DNA of 23,724 nt, from NCBI GenBank assembly GCA_003254885.1, contig QANT01008518.1, forward strand, positions 1-23,724. The letters run 5' to 3'. The notes beneath the pieces are model-generated. The model did no database searches. It was given only the letters and a program-made list of their open reading frames with translations, and was not told the DNA's origin. This document shows positions 9,601 to 19,906 of this stretch, piece by piece (the first letter of the stretch is position 1; every line of letters starts with the position of its first letter). The position numbers were made by a program, and so were the translations under genes. Source of the stretch: Purshia tridentata. Its lineage: Eukaryota; Streptophyta; Magnoliopsida; Rosales; Rosaceae.

Positions 9601-10410
9601 ATGGAGACTCAGAGCGGTGGTGAGCAATTTTTGAGGTTCAATTCCTCTCACTAATCATTAATCACTAATCACTAATCACTATGCTCTTTGTTATATCATA
9701 TTATCAAGAATAAGAGAAGAAGAAGAAGATTCATAATAACGGTAGTTGTCAATCATACTTGAGTCTTTTGCAGGCCTGTGACAGTGGGAGGCAACTCTGG
9801 CATCAGCAACTCATTTTGCAGATGCAGCGAAGGGTGGAAATGTGTCATCACCAGGACTGAAGGGCCTGATGCCGGCAAGGCCTTCTTCAGATGTGGTCAA
9901 AATTGCACCTGTCTCATGTGAGTCAATCTCAATCACCATACATGCAAATAAGGCCAACTTTCATTTCTTGTCTTATAATTTTCACCTCATTTCGACTCAA
10001 GTTTATATAATTTGAAAATTTTCTGTTATGCATAAGCAAGACGATCTCTGAATGGTGCATCTTAATTGTGTAGTTTTGGGAATTGGAATCTCACAGAAGT
10101 CTAGCGTACCATATCACATACTAACTGAAATAACCTTTTCCTGCTGTCTGTCACACAGTCAGTGCATCAAATGGTCACGATGCACCGACAGTGCCATAAA
10201 ATGCTAATGCCTGATTCTTTGGACAGAAATGAAGATGGGACAGTTACCAAGGACGCCCTGCTGCAGGAGGCAGAAAAATTTGGCGCAAGCGCAGCATACT
10301 GCGAGTGTGGTGAAGGATGGAAGTGTGTCATCTCCAAGATTGAAGGGCCTGATGCTGGCAAGGACTTCTTCGAATGTGCTGATGGCTGCACCTGTCTTAC
10401 CGAATCCTGA
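9601..10410 (+). CDS. two-module cysteine-rich (metallothionein-like) small protein, three exons by model
   Basis: Proposed exons are 9601-9619, 9785-9917 and 10227-10410, giving 336 nt and 111 residues in one consistent frame. Module 1 (residues 18-49) and module 2 (76-107) share the spacing CxC-x5-C-x16-C-x3-CxC and the core [14 protein letters not shown] and FF. They are internal duplicates joined by an acidic linker ([19 protein letters not shown]). There is no signal peptide, so it is probably intracellular. The twelve cysteines in CxC pairs suggest metal binding, but W and F in each module are unusual for a true metallothionein. The exon 2 donor is a perfect GTGAGT. The exon 3 acceptor at 10226 (TTCTTTGGACAG) has a CTAAT branch-site match about 20 nt upstream. 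Exon 1 is least certain: donor 9635 with acceptor 9773 also keeps frame and would give [18 protein letters not shown]. The specific family is not recognised. Confidence 0.65.
9648..9680. repeat. heptamer repeat (TCACTAA) in intron 1
   Basis: Four to five direct copies of a 7-bp CACTAAT unit, one copy mutated (CATTAAT), lie inside the proposed first intron of the cysteine-rich gene. A short GAA run follows at 9717-9729. CTAAT is also a plant branch-site-like core, so the array may offer several branch-site candidates; that is inference. Confidence 0.8.
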
Positions 10411-10578
10411 ATGGCATTAAGAAATTGCATGTGTAATGTAACTATAAGGTACCATTGCTATAGCTTGAACAAAGGCCTCAAAAGGGCTCTGTGTCATGAT
10501 AGTTTGCTTGTGAAACCGAGTTAATTTGGTTGTGTAAAATATTGTTAAGGCATAGCCTGCTTGAATTGCTGGTAAAAA

Positions 10579-10584
10579 AATAAA
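10579..10584 (+). terminator. candidate polyadenylation signal of the cysteine-rich gene
   Basis: AATAAA about 170 nt downstream of the stop codon at 10408-10410, on the gene strand. Confidence 0.5.
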
Positions 10585-10599
10585 GGGGCAGTAGAAAGG

Positions 10600-12044
10600 C
10601 TGCCTATTGATGTACCAGGATTAGTAATTGCTGAACTATGAAATGCATGCTCTATTATGCTCTGATTTAGAGTTTCATAGTATTGCAGAATATTAGCAGA
10701 TCAGAGAAGTACTAACAAGCAGATCTTTACTCCATGATTACTATTCGATATGAGCCTGTAGACATGCACCAATTGCCACACTTGTGCAGATCGAATAAGA
10801 AAAAAGAAAAAAAAGTCTTGTTGTACACTCAAAAGAACCATCTAAGAAGTTCATATCAGCCTTCTGCTCCCTCAAAAGCCATTCAAATTCCTTTTGACCC
10901 AGAAACACCGAAAAAAACACGCTGGAAAACCTTCGCAATATATCTTTCTAACAGAGTTCAGCTCACAAACCGACCTTCGCAACATAGGAAGACTCGAACA
11001 AAGCTCAAAGATATCTCAAAATAAATCTCTTTCTTACATTTCTAAATTTTAATTCATACTAATAAAGAAAGTAATAAAAAGCTAAATACAAAAGAAAATG
11101 AGTGCCTGTTGCTGGAAGATGATCTCAATTGGGGATGATCAATTATACAGGCAGTACCTTTGGAAGAGTGAATCTTAATTATAATAGCTTGGGGAGCTCT
11201 GCTATACAACCGTTGGGACGAGAGATATATGAGAATGTGCATAAATGGTTCCATTCATTCCTCTTATACAAAAAGTGTAGTGTGAACTAATTGTCTGAGT
11301 ACGTAGCTCATACTTGGTGTGTTTTTGTTGTACTGTTTGGCTTATTGGAAATTGAATTCACCATATAAATAAGAATAAATGAGCAATGGCACAAAAGTGC
11401 AAAAAAATATAATAGATGGGGTTATGTGATTTTAATGGACAATCTGGTAAGAGAACATTTTCTGTACATATATAGATACATGTATATATAGGAAAAGAGA
11501 TTCAAGAGGTGAACACATTGCCGAGCATTGTTTTCAAAACTACTGATTGCTCGGTACTACTTTAATTATCGTTTTTTACTATACTTCCGAATTTAGCTAT
11601 ATAGAGTGTAGACTAACTTGTGAAGGATTTATATAGATTTTAACTTTGAAAGTTAGATGTCTAAATTATAGTTGATATCAAAGCCGACAAAACAGGTGCT
11701 GAGCTCTCAGTCAATAGAGCGAAGGCTTGCACCGTTTCCACATGAAGCGGATACAGATTAGCATGACCAAATTTACCAAAAGTACATATATATATATAGA
11801 ACATTTCACTGAACAGATATGTACATGTGTACATAAAATAGATGAGATAAGCAAGATGAGAATTATCTGAATTTATGAAAAGAAATGTGCATGTGACAAG
11901 TGATCAACTAAAATCACATTGAGAAAATACAAATTTCTCTCTCTACGTAACATGACCAACAACACAACTCATAAGAATTCATAAGCACCAAATTATGTAA
12001 AGCATGTAAAAAACCTCATTTCCGATAATGCCCCTAAGAATTTC
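10600..12044. other. intergenic, no supported gene
   Basis: AT-rich spacer between the plus-strand cysteine-rich gene and the minus-strand AIG2-like gene, which converge on it. It should hold both 3' ends. The small open frames at 10734-11024 and 11054-11254 lack any recognisable motif. TA-rich runs at 11466-11490 and 11786-11800 are simple sequence. Confidence 0.6.
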
Positions 12045-12578
12045 TCAAATTCCACGCACAAAATGCCAGACGTCGCCGAGAATGTTGCGACCCTCGTGAG
12101 GCCTTTCCTGTCTTTTCACATACCCTTTGGCCTCATTCTCCGTGTACTCGTCGAAACCCACCTTACCATTTTTTTCCCACATCGCTTCCCCGAAGCTTCT
12201 GTGCGCGAAATAAGCTTCAGCGTCCACCGAAACGACGCCGTTCTCGCCCTCGCCTTGGACCACACTAATGGGCAGGCGCTCGTAGTGTCCGATACTTGTG
12301 CCCTCCAACTCGTCGAATCGGGCGAGTCCCGGAGTCGACAAGGAGTACAGCTCGCCCTTGACGCGGTGGCCCGACCCGGGGAGGTTGATGAGGTAGGGAA
12401 TGCCGTGAGGTCCACAGACGAGTGGGTAGGAGTGGTGGGTGACATAGGGGCCTATGAAGACGGCGTCGTTTCGGCTGATCAGATCCTGGGTCAGTTTGTG
12501 GTTGTAGAATCCTCGTTTGAGTGTGCCATAGGTGAAGATTAGGTGGGGTTTGGACTCGCCGTTGAAACTGTCTGCCAT
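12045..12578 (-). CDS. gamma-glutamylcyclotransferase-fold protein, AIG2-like (177 aa)
   Basis: Single-exon plant member of the GGCT/AIG2 family, close to the group described as putative gamma-glutamylcyclotransferase At3g02910-like. FTYGTLKRG (residues 15-23) is the substrate-binding YGTL loop. HRVKGELYSL (71-80) is the conserved strand. RFDELEG (87-93) carries the catalytic glutamate, most likely E92, followed by HYER (98-101). The C-terminal part (VSVDAEAYF to GDVWHFVRGI) completes the fold at normal length. Family enzymes release 5-oxoproline from gamma-glutamyl amines or dipeptides, as gamma-glutamylamine cyclotransferase does; the substrate of this plant group is not settled. I chose the MADSFNGESK start at 12578, although the frame is open to 12668, because the fold begins just after it and the upstream 30 codons look like leader. 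There is no signal peptide, so it is probably cytosolic. A G-box lies about 95 bp upstream. Confidence 0.93.
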   Translation of the reverse strand: MADSFNGESKPHLIFTYGTLKRGFYNHKLTQDLISRNDAVFIGPYVTHHSYPLVCGPHGIPYLINLPGSGHRVKGELYSLSTPGLARFDELEGTSIGHYERLPISVVQGEGENGVVSVDAEAYFAHRSFGEAMWEKNGKVGFDEYTENEAKGYVKRQERPHEGRNILGDVWHFVRGI

Positions 12579-12668
12579 GATTGGCTGAACAAAACAAATA
12601 AGCTGCAGAATGAAATCATCCCCCGAAGAAATTCTTATACAGAATCTTTTGTAAAGAAATGCTGGCAT

Positions 12669-12678
12669 GCCACGTGGC
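12669..12678 (-). promoter_or_regulatory. palindromic G-box/ABRE core upstream of AIG2-like gene
   Basis: GCCACGTGGC, a perfect 10-bp palindrome around CACGTG, lies about 93 bp upstream of the ATG at 12578. G-boxes bind plant bZIP and bHLH factors and often confer abscisic acid or light response. Its closeness to the start makes a regulatory role plausible. Confidence 0.5.
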
Positions 12679-12699
12679 TCAATCCAACTCGGAGAAATA

Positions 12700-13225
12700 G
12701 CCCAGATGATGTATGATGACCCATCAACTCAGAAGCCTTTTGGTCTCTTTGTATATGGGTCAGAGTTTGGAGTTGGCTCGGCTTCGTAGCCCATTTCAAT
12801 CCAATATCATAAAACCCCACCAGACCTTTTCAAGCCTGGTCCAATTTTGCAGACTTGGCTGGCAAAAGTAAAATTGGGTATACATGGAGGTTACCAGATT
12901 GGGCATCCCAATACAACATTTTGCCCTATGACCCATTGACCCTACCTAGACTTAGGCCTCGTTTGGGCATTGAGGGGACAGTTGTCGGCCAGCGGGTGAT
13001 CGAAGGTCATAGAAGACACGTGACACAAGTGTTTTACTAAAAAATCTTGATTATTTTACAATCCATAAGATTTAGGGTGATAGACTGAGAATGTGAATAT
13101 TATTATAGCCCTTATTTAATTATTATGACTATTCCAAATAGTGTGCTCAATCACTTCATTTGTAATTTCAAGGGTAAATAAATTAGTCAAGGTCAATTAA
13201 ACCAAGTACGTTGCCGTTTTGTTCA
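12700..13225. other. upstream/intergenic region, no supported gene
   Basis: Contains the distal promoter of the AIG2-like gene, a small hairpin (CCAATTTTGC near 12841 facing GCAAAAGTAAAATTGG), the phrase AGGCCTCGTTTGGGC at 12954-12968, which looks like the terminus of a Tourist-type MITE but has no partner end, and a CACGTG at 13017-13022. No coding signal. Confidence 0.5.
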
Positions 13226-13574
13226 AAACACCTCGCTGTCCATTTTATAGACCTGGTGGGCCAAAAGTCGTCCATGTTTGTTATTGTTCTAAAAAAAAAG
13301 AAACAGTCTTAACCCAAAAAAAAAAAAAAAAGAAACAACAGCTTTGAAATTTGGTATAAACGAGGACTAAGCACCTCACTAGGCCAACCCAATAAAAACA
13401 CCTCGCTGTCCATTTTATAGACCTGGTGGCCCAAAAGTCGTCCATGTTTGTTATTGTTCCAAAAAAAAAGAAACAGTCTTAACCCAAAAAAAAAAAAAAA
13501 AGAAACAACAGCTNAACAACAGCTTTGAAATTTGGTATGAACGAGGACTAAGCACCTCACTAGGCCAACCCAAT
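13226..13574. repeat. two-copy tandem duplication, 170-bp period
   Basis: The block starting ACACCTCGCTGTCCATTTTA at 13228 recurs at 13398 and runs through two A-tracts to CTCACTAGGCCAACCCAAT in each copy. The copies differ by only a few bases (for example GGTGGGCC/GGTGGCCC, TTGTTCT/TTGTTCC, GGTATAA/GGTATGA). Copy 2 carries an N at 13514 with AACAACAGCT on both sides of it, so part of this structure may come from an imperfect assembly join. Confidence 0.85.
13514..13514. other. single N between duplicated 10-mers (probable assembly join)
   Basis: AACAACAGCT occurs directly left of and directly right of the N. The first copy of the 170-bp unit has this 10-mer only once at the equivalent place. 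This is the pattern left when two overlapping contig ends are joined without merging. Confidence 0.7.
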
Positions 13575-14100
13575 TGCGCCGCGTCAGTTTACTTCATGTG
13601 GTGCTGCCCCACTGGATCGGCCCCTCCACCTGCCCCATTGAAAATTGAAAAGGCGTTGCAACCGTGTGCGTATGTCTGTCGTTTTGTGCAGGGCACAGAA
13701 TCGCAGGTCCCATAAACGAGTTTCGAAAAAGTTGACCAGGACGCTTCGACATCCAATCAAATGCTTTGTCCACAATTAAAGGCTGAGTCATACTGCACCC
13801 GACCGTATAAGAAAGCGACGCCGTCACGTGGTACGGTGGGGCAGCGACCACATGAGTTGTTCTCCTTGCCCCCAGAATGGGTCCCACGAAGGAACCTTTG
13901 CTCAATTACTCTTGGGATATAGACCGTACACGTGGAACGATGTGTGATTAGGAGTGGAGGTTGGGACCCAGTTGATTATACGAGGGGCTTTGGAGTTTGG
14001 ACTAGAAACGTTTCGAAGGGAGTCTGCCAAAAAGGTTAAAGGTTTGTAGTCTTTCCTTTTCTCTGTACATTGCACCCGACAATTATCTTCATCCAAGCTT
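13575..14100. promoter_or_regulatory. GC-richer promoter-like segment without an evident gene
   Basis: Composition rises relative to the neighbours. Two CACGTG G-boxes occur (13825-13830 in CGTCACGTGGTAC, 13929-13934 in TACACGTGGAAC). The segment ends on the plus side in a pyrimidine-rich stretch (14048-14155) of the kind found in plant 5' leaders. The open frames on the minus strand (13594-13905, 13902-14096) have no recognisable domain. No downstream coding frame was found on either strand, so this may be an orphan promoter, a control region for a distant gene or a decayed gene. Confidence 0.3.
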
Positions 14101-14320
14101 CTCCTCTTTTTTTTGTTTTTTTTTTTTTGACCACTAGCTTCTCCTCTTTCTTACAAAAACAAAACAGAAAAAAGTTGAGCGGCCAAAAAAAGAAAAACAA
14201 AAAAAAAGTTGATTGGGATTTGTGAAAAAGTGATTGGACCGTGGACCATAAAATGATAAATATGTTTTATCAACTTAAAATATATCTAGTTTGATAAATA
14301 CCAAAAAAAAAAAACAAGGG

Positions 14321-14360
14321 AATATATATTCTTCTTCTTTTTTTTGTCTGAATATATATT
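14321..14360. repeat. direct repeat of AATATATATT with 30-bp period
   Basis: AATATATATTCT occurs at 14321 and again at 14351, separated by a T-rich stretch, within a zone of many A- and T-tracts (14100-14420). Confidence 0.7.
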
Positions 14361-14767
14361 CTCTTTGGAATGGATGCTTCTGCGTGACTTCAAATATTTC
14401 TCTTTTTTTTTTTTTTTTGCATGAATAAATTCCAAATGTTGGTATTCATTGGCCCTATTGGGGTTCATTGAGATATTATGAATGTGGCAATCTTATGAAT
14501 TGTACCATTCTAAGAGATGTGAATATGACAAGTGTTGGGAAAAAACAAAACGTGGGTGTCACAAGCAATAATGTTTAATGACTAAATCTGTTAAGTAAAT
14601 CATGTATTAACACTGCATATAAAATATCTTATTGCAAAGGAATAAGATCTGCCAAAAAAAAAAAAGTGGAGAGTAGTTTAAGACTCAAAAAGATTGGTAA
14701 CTAAATAATGCGTTTACTAACTATTATGTTTTCATCTTATACAATTTGATATATACAATCTTCCAGT

Positions 14768-14960
14768 GAGGAATTCCTCATTTAATGTTAAATAAGAGAT
14801 TTTCTTATGGGATCCACACGAGTTGTTTTGTGTTGATCCGAACCATTTATTTTTTACATCTTTATTGATAGATCATCTTTATAAACAATTAGCCAAATCA
14901 AAAACTATTAACGAACTAAAAATTTTGTATGAAACTGTCCATTTGCAAATAAATTCCCAA
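14768..14960. mobile_element. truncated relative of the 184-585 foldback MITE
   Basis: Reads in order like one arm of the 184-585 element: GAATTCCTC, then TTCTTATGGGATCCAC, TGATCCGAACCAT, ATAGATCATCTTTATAAACA and ATTAGCCAAATCAAAA. The last two match the element's TAGATCATCTTTGCAAA and its AATTAGCCAAATC arm closely. The opposite arm is not seen, so this is a degenerate half-element or solo arm. No target duplication can be assigned. Confidence 0.5.
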
Positions 14961-14979
14961 ATATTATTCTAAATTCTAA

Positions 14980-17900
14980 AATAATATAAAATAATAATCT
15001 AATTTAGAAAAAGGAGTAACTTAATAGTTACTTTTAAAAACTTAATTGATATACAAAAAACAAAGACCATCCTTAACTGGATGGTACTTACTTTCATACG
15101 AGAAAAACTTACCTATTATTGGGATGGTAGGTCAGCAATCTAACCTTATGTTACTATCCAATTAAAATGAGACATCTGTCACAAACCCTTCTTCGCTCAC
15201 TAAAGATGACTGAAGATGTTGTAATTAACTAGTTTTTTTTTTTTGTTTTTTCTAGTCAACATTAAATTGTAGAATTCCTAATCGTAACTACAAACCAGTT
15301 CTAAGAGTTGAACGTACTTAAGACTTAATTTATGTGGATTTCTGAACTGGATCAATATTCCTAAGACTTAATTTATGACAAATTAATTTTTTAATTTAAT
15401 TTGCTTTTTGGGTTAGTTGGTTTAACGAAGATCTGGTAGACCCTGATGGGCTGATGAAATATGACGCATACAAACATATATGACCTTCCCTATTCAAAAC
15501 AAGCTTGCACTAAATTAATGGCCAAAGAGGCAAAGAGCATATAGATACTTATAATATATGTAATTTGCATATGGACCCAGGTGGGAGAGGTGGTTGTTGA
15601 ATTAAGTTAGCTAGCTTTGGTTGCAATTTTCTTACTTTATAGATCAAAGTCGAGAGTCCATCATAATCCATATTAATTATATATACGTTGTCAACACATA
15701 AATGTTGGTGAACGCTCTTTTTGACTGAGTATATGTCCCATTCAATGGTGTGCCATAGATTATCAACCCTCCTAGAAGCTATGTGCTTCAAGCTTTAATT
15801 TTTTACTTAATTAGTATCTCTCTCTTTCCTCCCTATGGGAACACGTAAAATATTATTTCATTAACAACAAACATGATTCTATTAAAACAATGATTGATTC
15901 CTTACATATAGAAACCCTAAGTTGATTATAGTTTAACACGTGTAATAAAGAGAAATTAGTCAATAATCTACAAAAAGATGTGTTAAATTGTGAATGATTT
16001 GTAAAAGACGAATGCTATCATCTGATTTATTTGATTTTTGACATAGATGATTTTCAAATAATCATTTAAAATATAAACGGTTTAGATTACAAAAATACAT
16101 TGTAGAATGAAAATAATAATTAAAGGAGAAAATCGGTGAAGAAGATAAATAACATTTCTCCTTGAAAAAAGAATGACTTCTTAGATGTAAGAACTAAACA
16201 TGGTTTGCATGCAGGACCGGCCACTAGCCGACCTTGGTAAAAAAATCAAATTTTCCTTATATACAAAAAAAGAAAGAAAAAATCTTTAGAATTTGAAGCA
16301 AAACTATTTGATAAAATATTTCAAAAAGATAATTCTTAAGCCAAGAATGATGAGTTTTCTTCATCGCATCATCATTTTGGATTGTCACTGTGTGCATAAA
16401 TGAACATGCATGTATATATATACCACACTTTTCATACTTAGAATTATTAATTAATTAGTATAAATCAAGACTATTAGAGCACATTTAAAAAACTTATTGG
16501 AATTGTGAATCTTCAAAATGTGTAATTGTCCTCATTGTTTTCAAAATGATACGATAATATATGCATGAGATGATGAGGACATAGCAGATGAAGAGTAGAT
16601 AGCAAGCAAGTACCTGCCACTGATGATGACTGCAGCAAAGCTGTGGTTCTCATACATGGCGTATGCCCAGTAAATTATATGACTCATGCATATTGTAGTG
16701 GCCTTTGCTTGGCTTTTTGTTTAAAGCTACTGCAAAAATGGATATGTGATTCTGTCAAACTCTTTCATGACTTTTTGGGGTTTGATTAATAGCCACTAAA
16801 AGAGTCAAGCATGTCGGAGCTAAAGATTCTCTTCCCACTCGACTTAAATCCAAACCCATATACTAGTTTTCATGCCTCTTATATATATACATATATGCAT
16901 GTGTACCCTAAAAAACAGACCCAAAAAAAAGGAATGGGAATCGTAATTGTCTTCAGCATTTCTCTAACGACAATTGCCATCAAACAGTCAAACCTACGTA
17001 GTAATCTCAATAGAACAGTGATCAAAAATCTTAGTTATGCAATTTTAGCAATTCCGTTGTTCCTGAGATGGAAAAAAAAAAGGGTTGCAATTTTGCAAAT
17101 TCATTGTAGTCTAGTAGTATATTGAAAACCAAAAATATAAAAAAAGCTGTTCAAAATATCATGGTAATATCAGGTTTAGTAAAATGTTTCCTTAAAATTT
17201 GAGTTTTGTATTGAACCAGAAAACCCTCAAAGACTTTTTGTTTGGTCCAAAAACACTGGCAATGTAACTAATGCCTAAAGGAAGAGGTCAAGCTCAACTG
17301 CTCTAACTCCCCACTCACAAGGGGATTAGTACTTAGACAACGTCAAATGTAAGATATATATATCTTTCCACATGGGGTATCGATCACTTGAGACAAGCAG
17401 TAAGTGAACAATTTATATATAATATTTGAGTATGAGGTGTACAGGTAGTCATTAATCTTTTAATATCAACATTCAACAGAAAACTAATTGACAATCCATC
17501 AAAAACAGAACGCGGGTCTTCTTTAAGGCTGAATTCAAATATAGAATGTAAGAGAGCGTTTAAATGCTCACGAGCATTCTAACGTTAAGCACTAATACCA
17601 CATTTTTAACTTTTATTAGAGAAAAATTGAGAAAAAGACCCATAATATATATATTGTATTTGATAATGAAAGACTTTTCATTTTCAAATTTGAAGTGAAA
17701 TATGTTGCAAGCAACATTCAAACACAAATTAGATTAAATTTGGATTGCGTAACTGGATGAGCACGCGCGTCTTATTTGGTGCAACTTGTGGATTGCATGA
17801 GTTGGAAAGTTGAAAACTTTGGTAACGAATAAACTATGTGCAATTTGCAAGACTAATTTAGAAAAATGCTTTGTTTATCAAAATCTACATGTGCTAAGGT

Positions 17901-19560
17901 TCGCGGGGCTGCATAGAATATTGTTGCTGTTTTTGTCGATCCAATGGTTCGAATCTACTCGCAGATTCGAAAAATCCAAATTAATATTGTAAACACGTGG
18001 TTAAGGTTACTAATTAAAACGATTTTGTATTTACCTTTGGAGCACTTGCCGCTAAAACTTGAGGTCAAATGAAAAACATTCGATCACAATTATCTAGACA
18101 TAATGCTCAACATTTGATAAACTGAATCCAATTTTATAATAGTTTAACAAATTATAGCATTCTAGCTAGATCGACAATTAGCACATTTTATTTACAATTA
18201 AGCTGGTTTTGTAGCTACGTACAAGTAAATTAATACAAATATATAGCTGGTTTATATAATTATAAATGTAGACATGATCAACCATGCATTTTGGAAGTTA
18301 GTGATAAACAAAATGATTATTATTGCTTCAAATTAAGGTTATTAGTTTCTTAATCAGGAATTTAACATGTTATTATCACCTTCAAGGCTTCAACATATCT
18401 TACAAATTTGGTTACAAATTAAATATTATGTCAAGAATTAGAATTATTAGTAATTTAAGGTCATCATTAGCATTAAACTAATTGTATCACCCTTTCAAGG
18501 AGTCTAAACAAATAATTATCAATTAATGGTTGCAAAGATTAGTGATTATATATTGAAATATAAATATATATCACTTTGGTGGACCTAGCTACTATACCAT
18601 TTGGTATTCTAATAATTCCACAGACAGTAAGCCGCACACTATATCTTGCATTCACGAGAACAGATCGATATGTCAATCTTATTATTTTCAAGTTGTGATT
18701 ATATATATGTTGCTGTTCTATGATGATCATTCTGTTATTTATTAATCTTAATTTATATGATGATGATGATTCTATTATTGTTAAACGTTCACACTACTTG
18801 GGTTGAAGAGACACGCAGTCTTAAAAGTTGTTTGGAATATTTAAGCTCTCTCTTCATCATGACCCAATGCCAATTAATGGTCCAATATTAATTAACAACC
18901 CCTTACTATGTTGGTGTATGTTCTTTTTGACATTAACAAAGTTATCTTAAGCACTTTTGTTTTCACTTTGAGTAATGAAGGATTTAATTATGATAAATGA
19001 GGTGTGTGATCTGGTAATTCACAGTTATTTAACTAAAAATCTAATACTTTGTAGGGTTAATTAGCCACTACAGCTTGATATATCAATGCGGGACCAAGAT
19101 TCTCTATCCATTTGCATACCCATCACCATGGTTTTGATCTTAGCCATATTTTCTTTCACCTCTTTCTTTCTGGTCGATTAATGCATGGTAAGGTGATAGA
19201 TAAACAAATGGGTAAGGGATCCTTGTTCATCAATGTCTTATTATCAATTATTCAGCTCATCTTTATTTTTAAGCTAGGTCGGTTGAGTTTAAATATTAAA
19301 TTGGGTTTTTTTTTTTCTCTTAAATGTTATAACTTTATGTCATTTTACTTTAGAAACTCAATTTAAGTTTGGTTGAAACTTACTAATCAATCAACTAGCC
19401 AAACAACCTTTTATTTATTTACATTCAATTGTATATATTTTTTGACAATCTCAATTTTTTTATGGAATCATATTCACAACCTAATCAATTTGTTATGTTT
19501 TTAGTGTTTGAATTAAATTTAAGACTTAGGTTTTAAACTTTCAGTGTTTAATTTTGAGGC
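14980..19560. other. AT-rich intergenic region, no supported gene
   Basis: About 4.6 kb of AT-rich DNA. Open frames (15549-15791, 16811-17125, 17810-17992, 18539-18730, 19112-19366) are near chance length, start at arbitrary points and contain no motif I can name. Local structures are a 7-bp-stem hairpin at 15066-15085, isolated CACGTG sites at 15937-15942 and 17994-17999, and an ATG microsatellite at 18757-18771. No RNA gene was recognised. Confidence 0.55.
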
Positions 19561-19570
19561 TTTAGGGTTT

Positions 19571-19690
19571 TCATAGTCTCTGTGTCAACTCGATCTCACA
19601 AAATGTATTGCACAAGTCAGGTTAGGGTATATTTGACACAAATCTGAATTAATATGATTTGAACACAACACGATTTGATTGCCACACACT
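19571..19690. repeat. degenerate dispersed plant repeat
   Basis: The series GTGTCAACTCG, GTCAGGTTAGGGTATATTTG, GACACAAATCTG and AACACAACACGATTTGATTG resembles a widespread eudicot repeat in which ACACGAC-like words recur. It carries no coding sequence. Identification is by recollection of word patterns only. Confidence 0.3.
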
Positions 19691-19863
19691 CTTTAAATTA
19701 TAGATTAATTATTATAAATGCATTAGAATAAGATATGTCAAAGATTCGATTATCTATGATATGCCCCCAAAAAAAAAAAGTCAAAAGTTTGCTTTCCATT
19801 TTGAAAGTAGATAATTAAAAGAAATACCATGTAAATTAATGTAATTCGTTCAATTATGTTGTC

Positions 19864-19906
19864 ACTCCGAAACAACAAAGATATAATCTTTCTTAATCAT
19901 CGGAGT
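19864..19906. repeat. 43-bp imperfect hairpin
   Basis: ACTCCGAAACAACAAAGAT faces ATCTTTCTTAATCATCGGAGT around a 3-base spacer. The ends (ACTCCGA/TCGGAGT) and the centre (AAAGAT/ATCTTT) pair perfectly and the middle is mismatched. It is too short to be called a transposon; it may be a relic of one or chance. Confidence 0.5.

Noticed and set aside
10167..10430. Minus-strand frame and the 10229-10420 plus frame over the cysteine-rich exon
   Set aside because: They are shadows of the exon that carries the duplicated CxC module.
12063..12597. Overlapping frames across the AIG2-like gene (12063-12542 plus; 12116-12445 and 12265-12597 minus)
   Set aside because: The 12045-12578 frame has the full YGTL and DELEG motifs and family length; the others are shadows.
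12954..12968. AGGCCTCGTTTGGGC as a Tourist-like transposon end
   Set aside because: No matching inverted end was found within a plausible distance, so it is not called as an element.
13594..14096. Minus-strand frames of 64-103 residues in the G-box island
   Set aside because: No recognisable domain, no splice partner and no consistent start. The region is better described as promoter-like.
15066..15085. Hairpin ACCATCC/GGATGGT as a terminator or small RNA
   Set aside because: A 7-bp stem with a 6-base loop is too short for a plant microRNA precursor, and intrinsic terminators do not apply to plant nuclear genes.
16500..19400. Search for known plant microRNA, tRNA or rRNA sequences
   Set aside because: No mature microRNA I know by sequence, and no tRNA-like A/B box pair or rRNA segment, was recognised here or elsewhere in the window.
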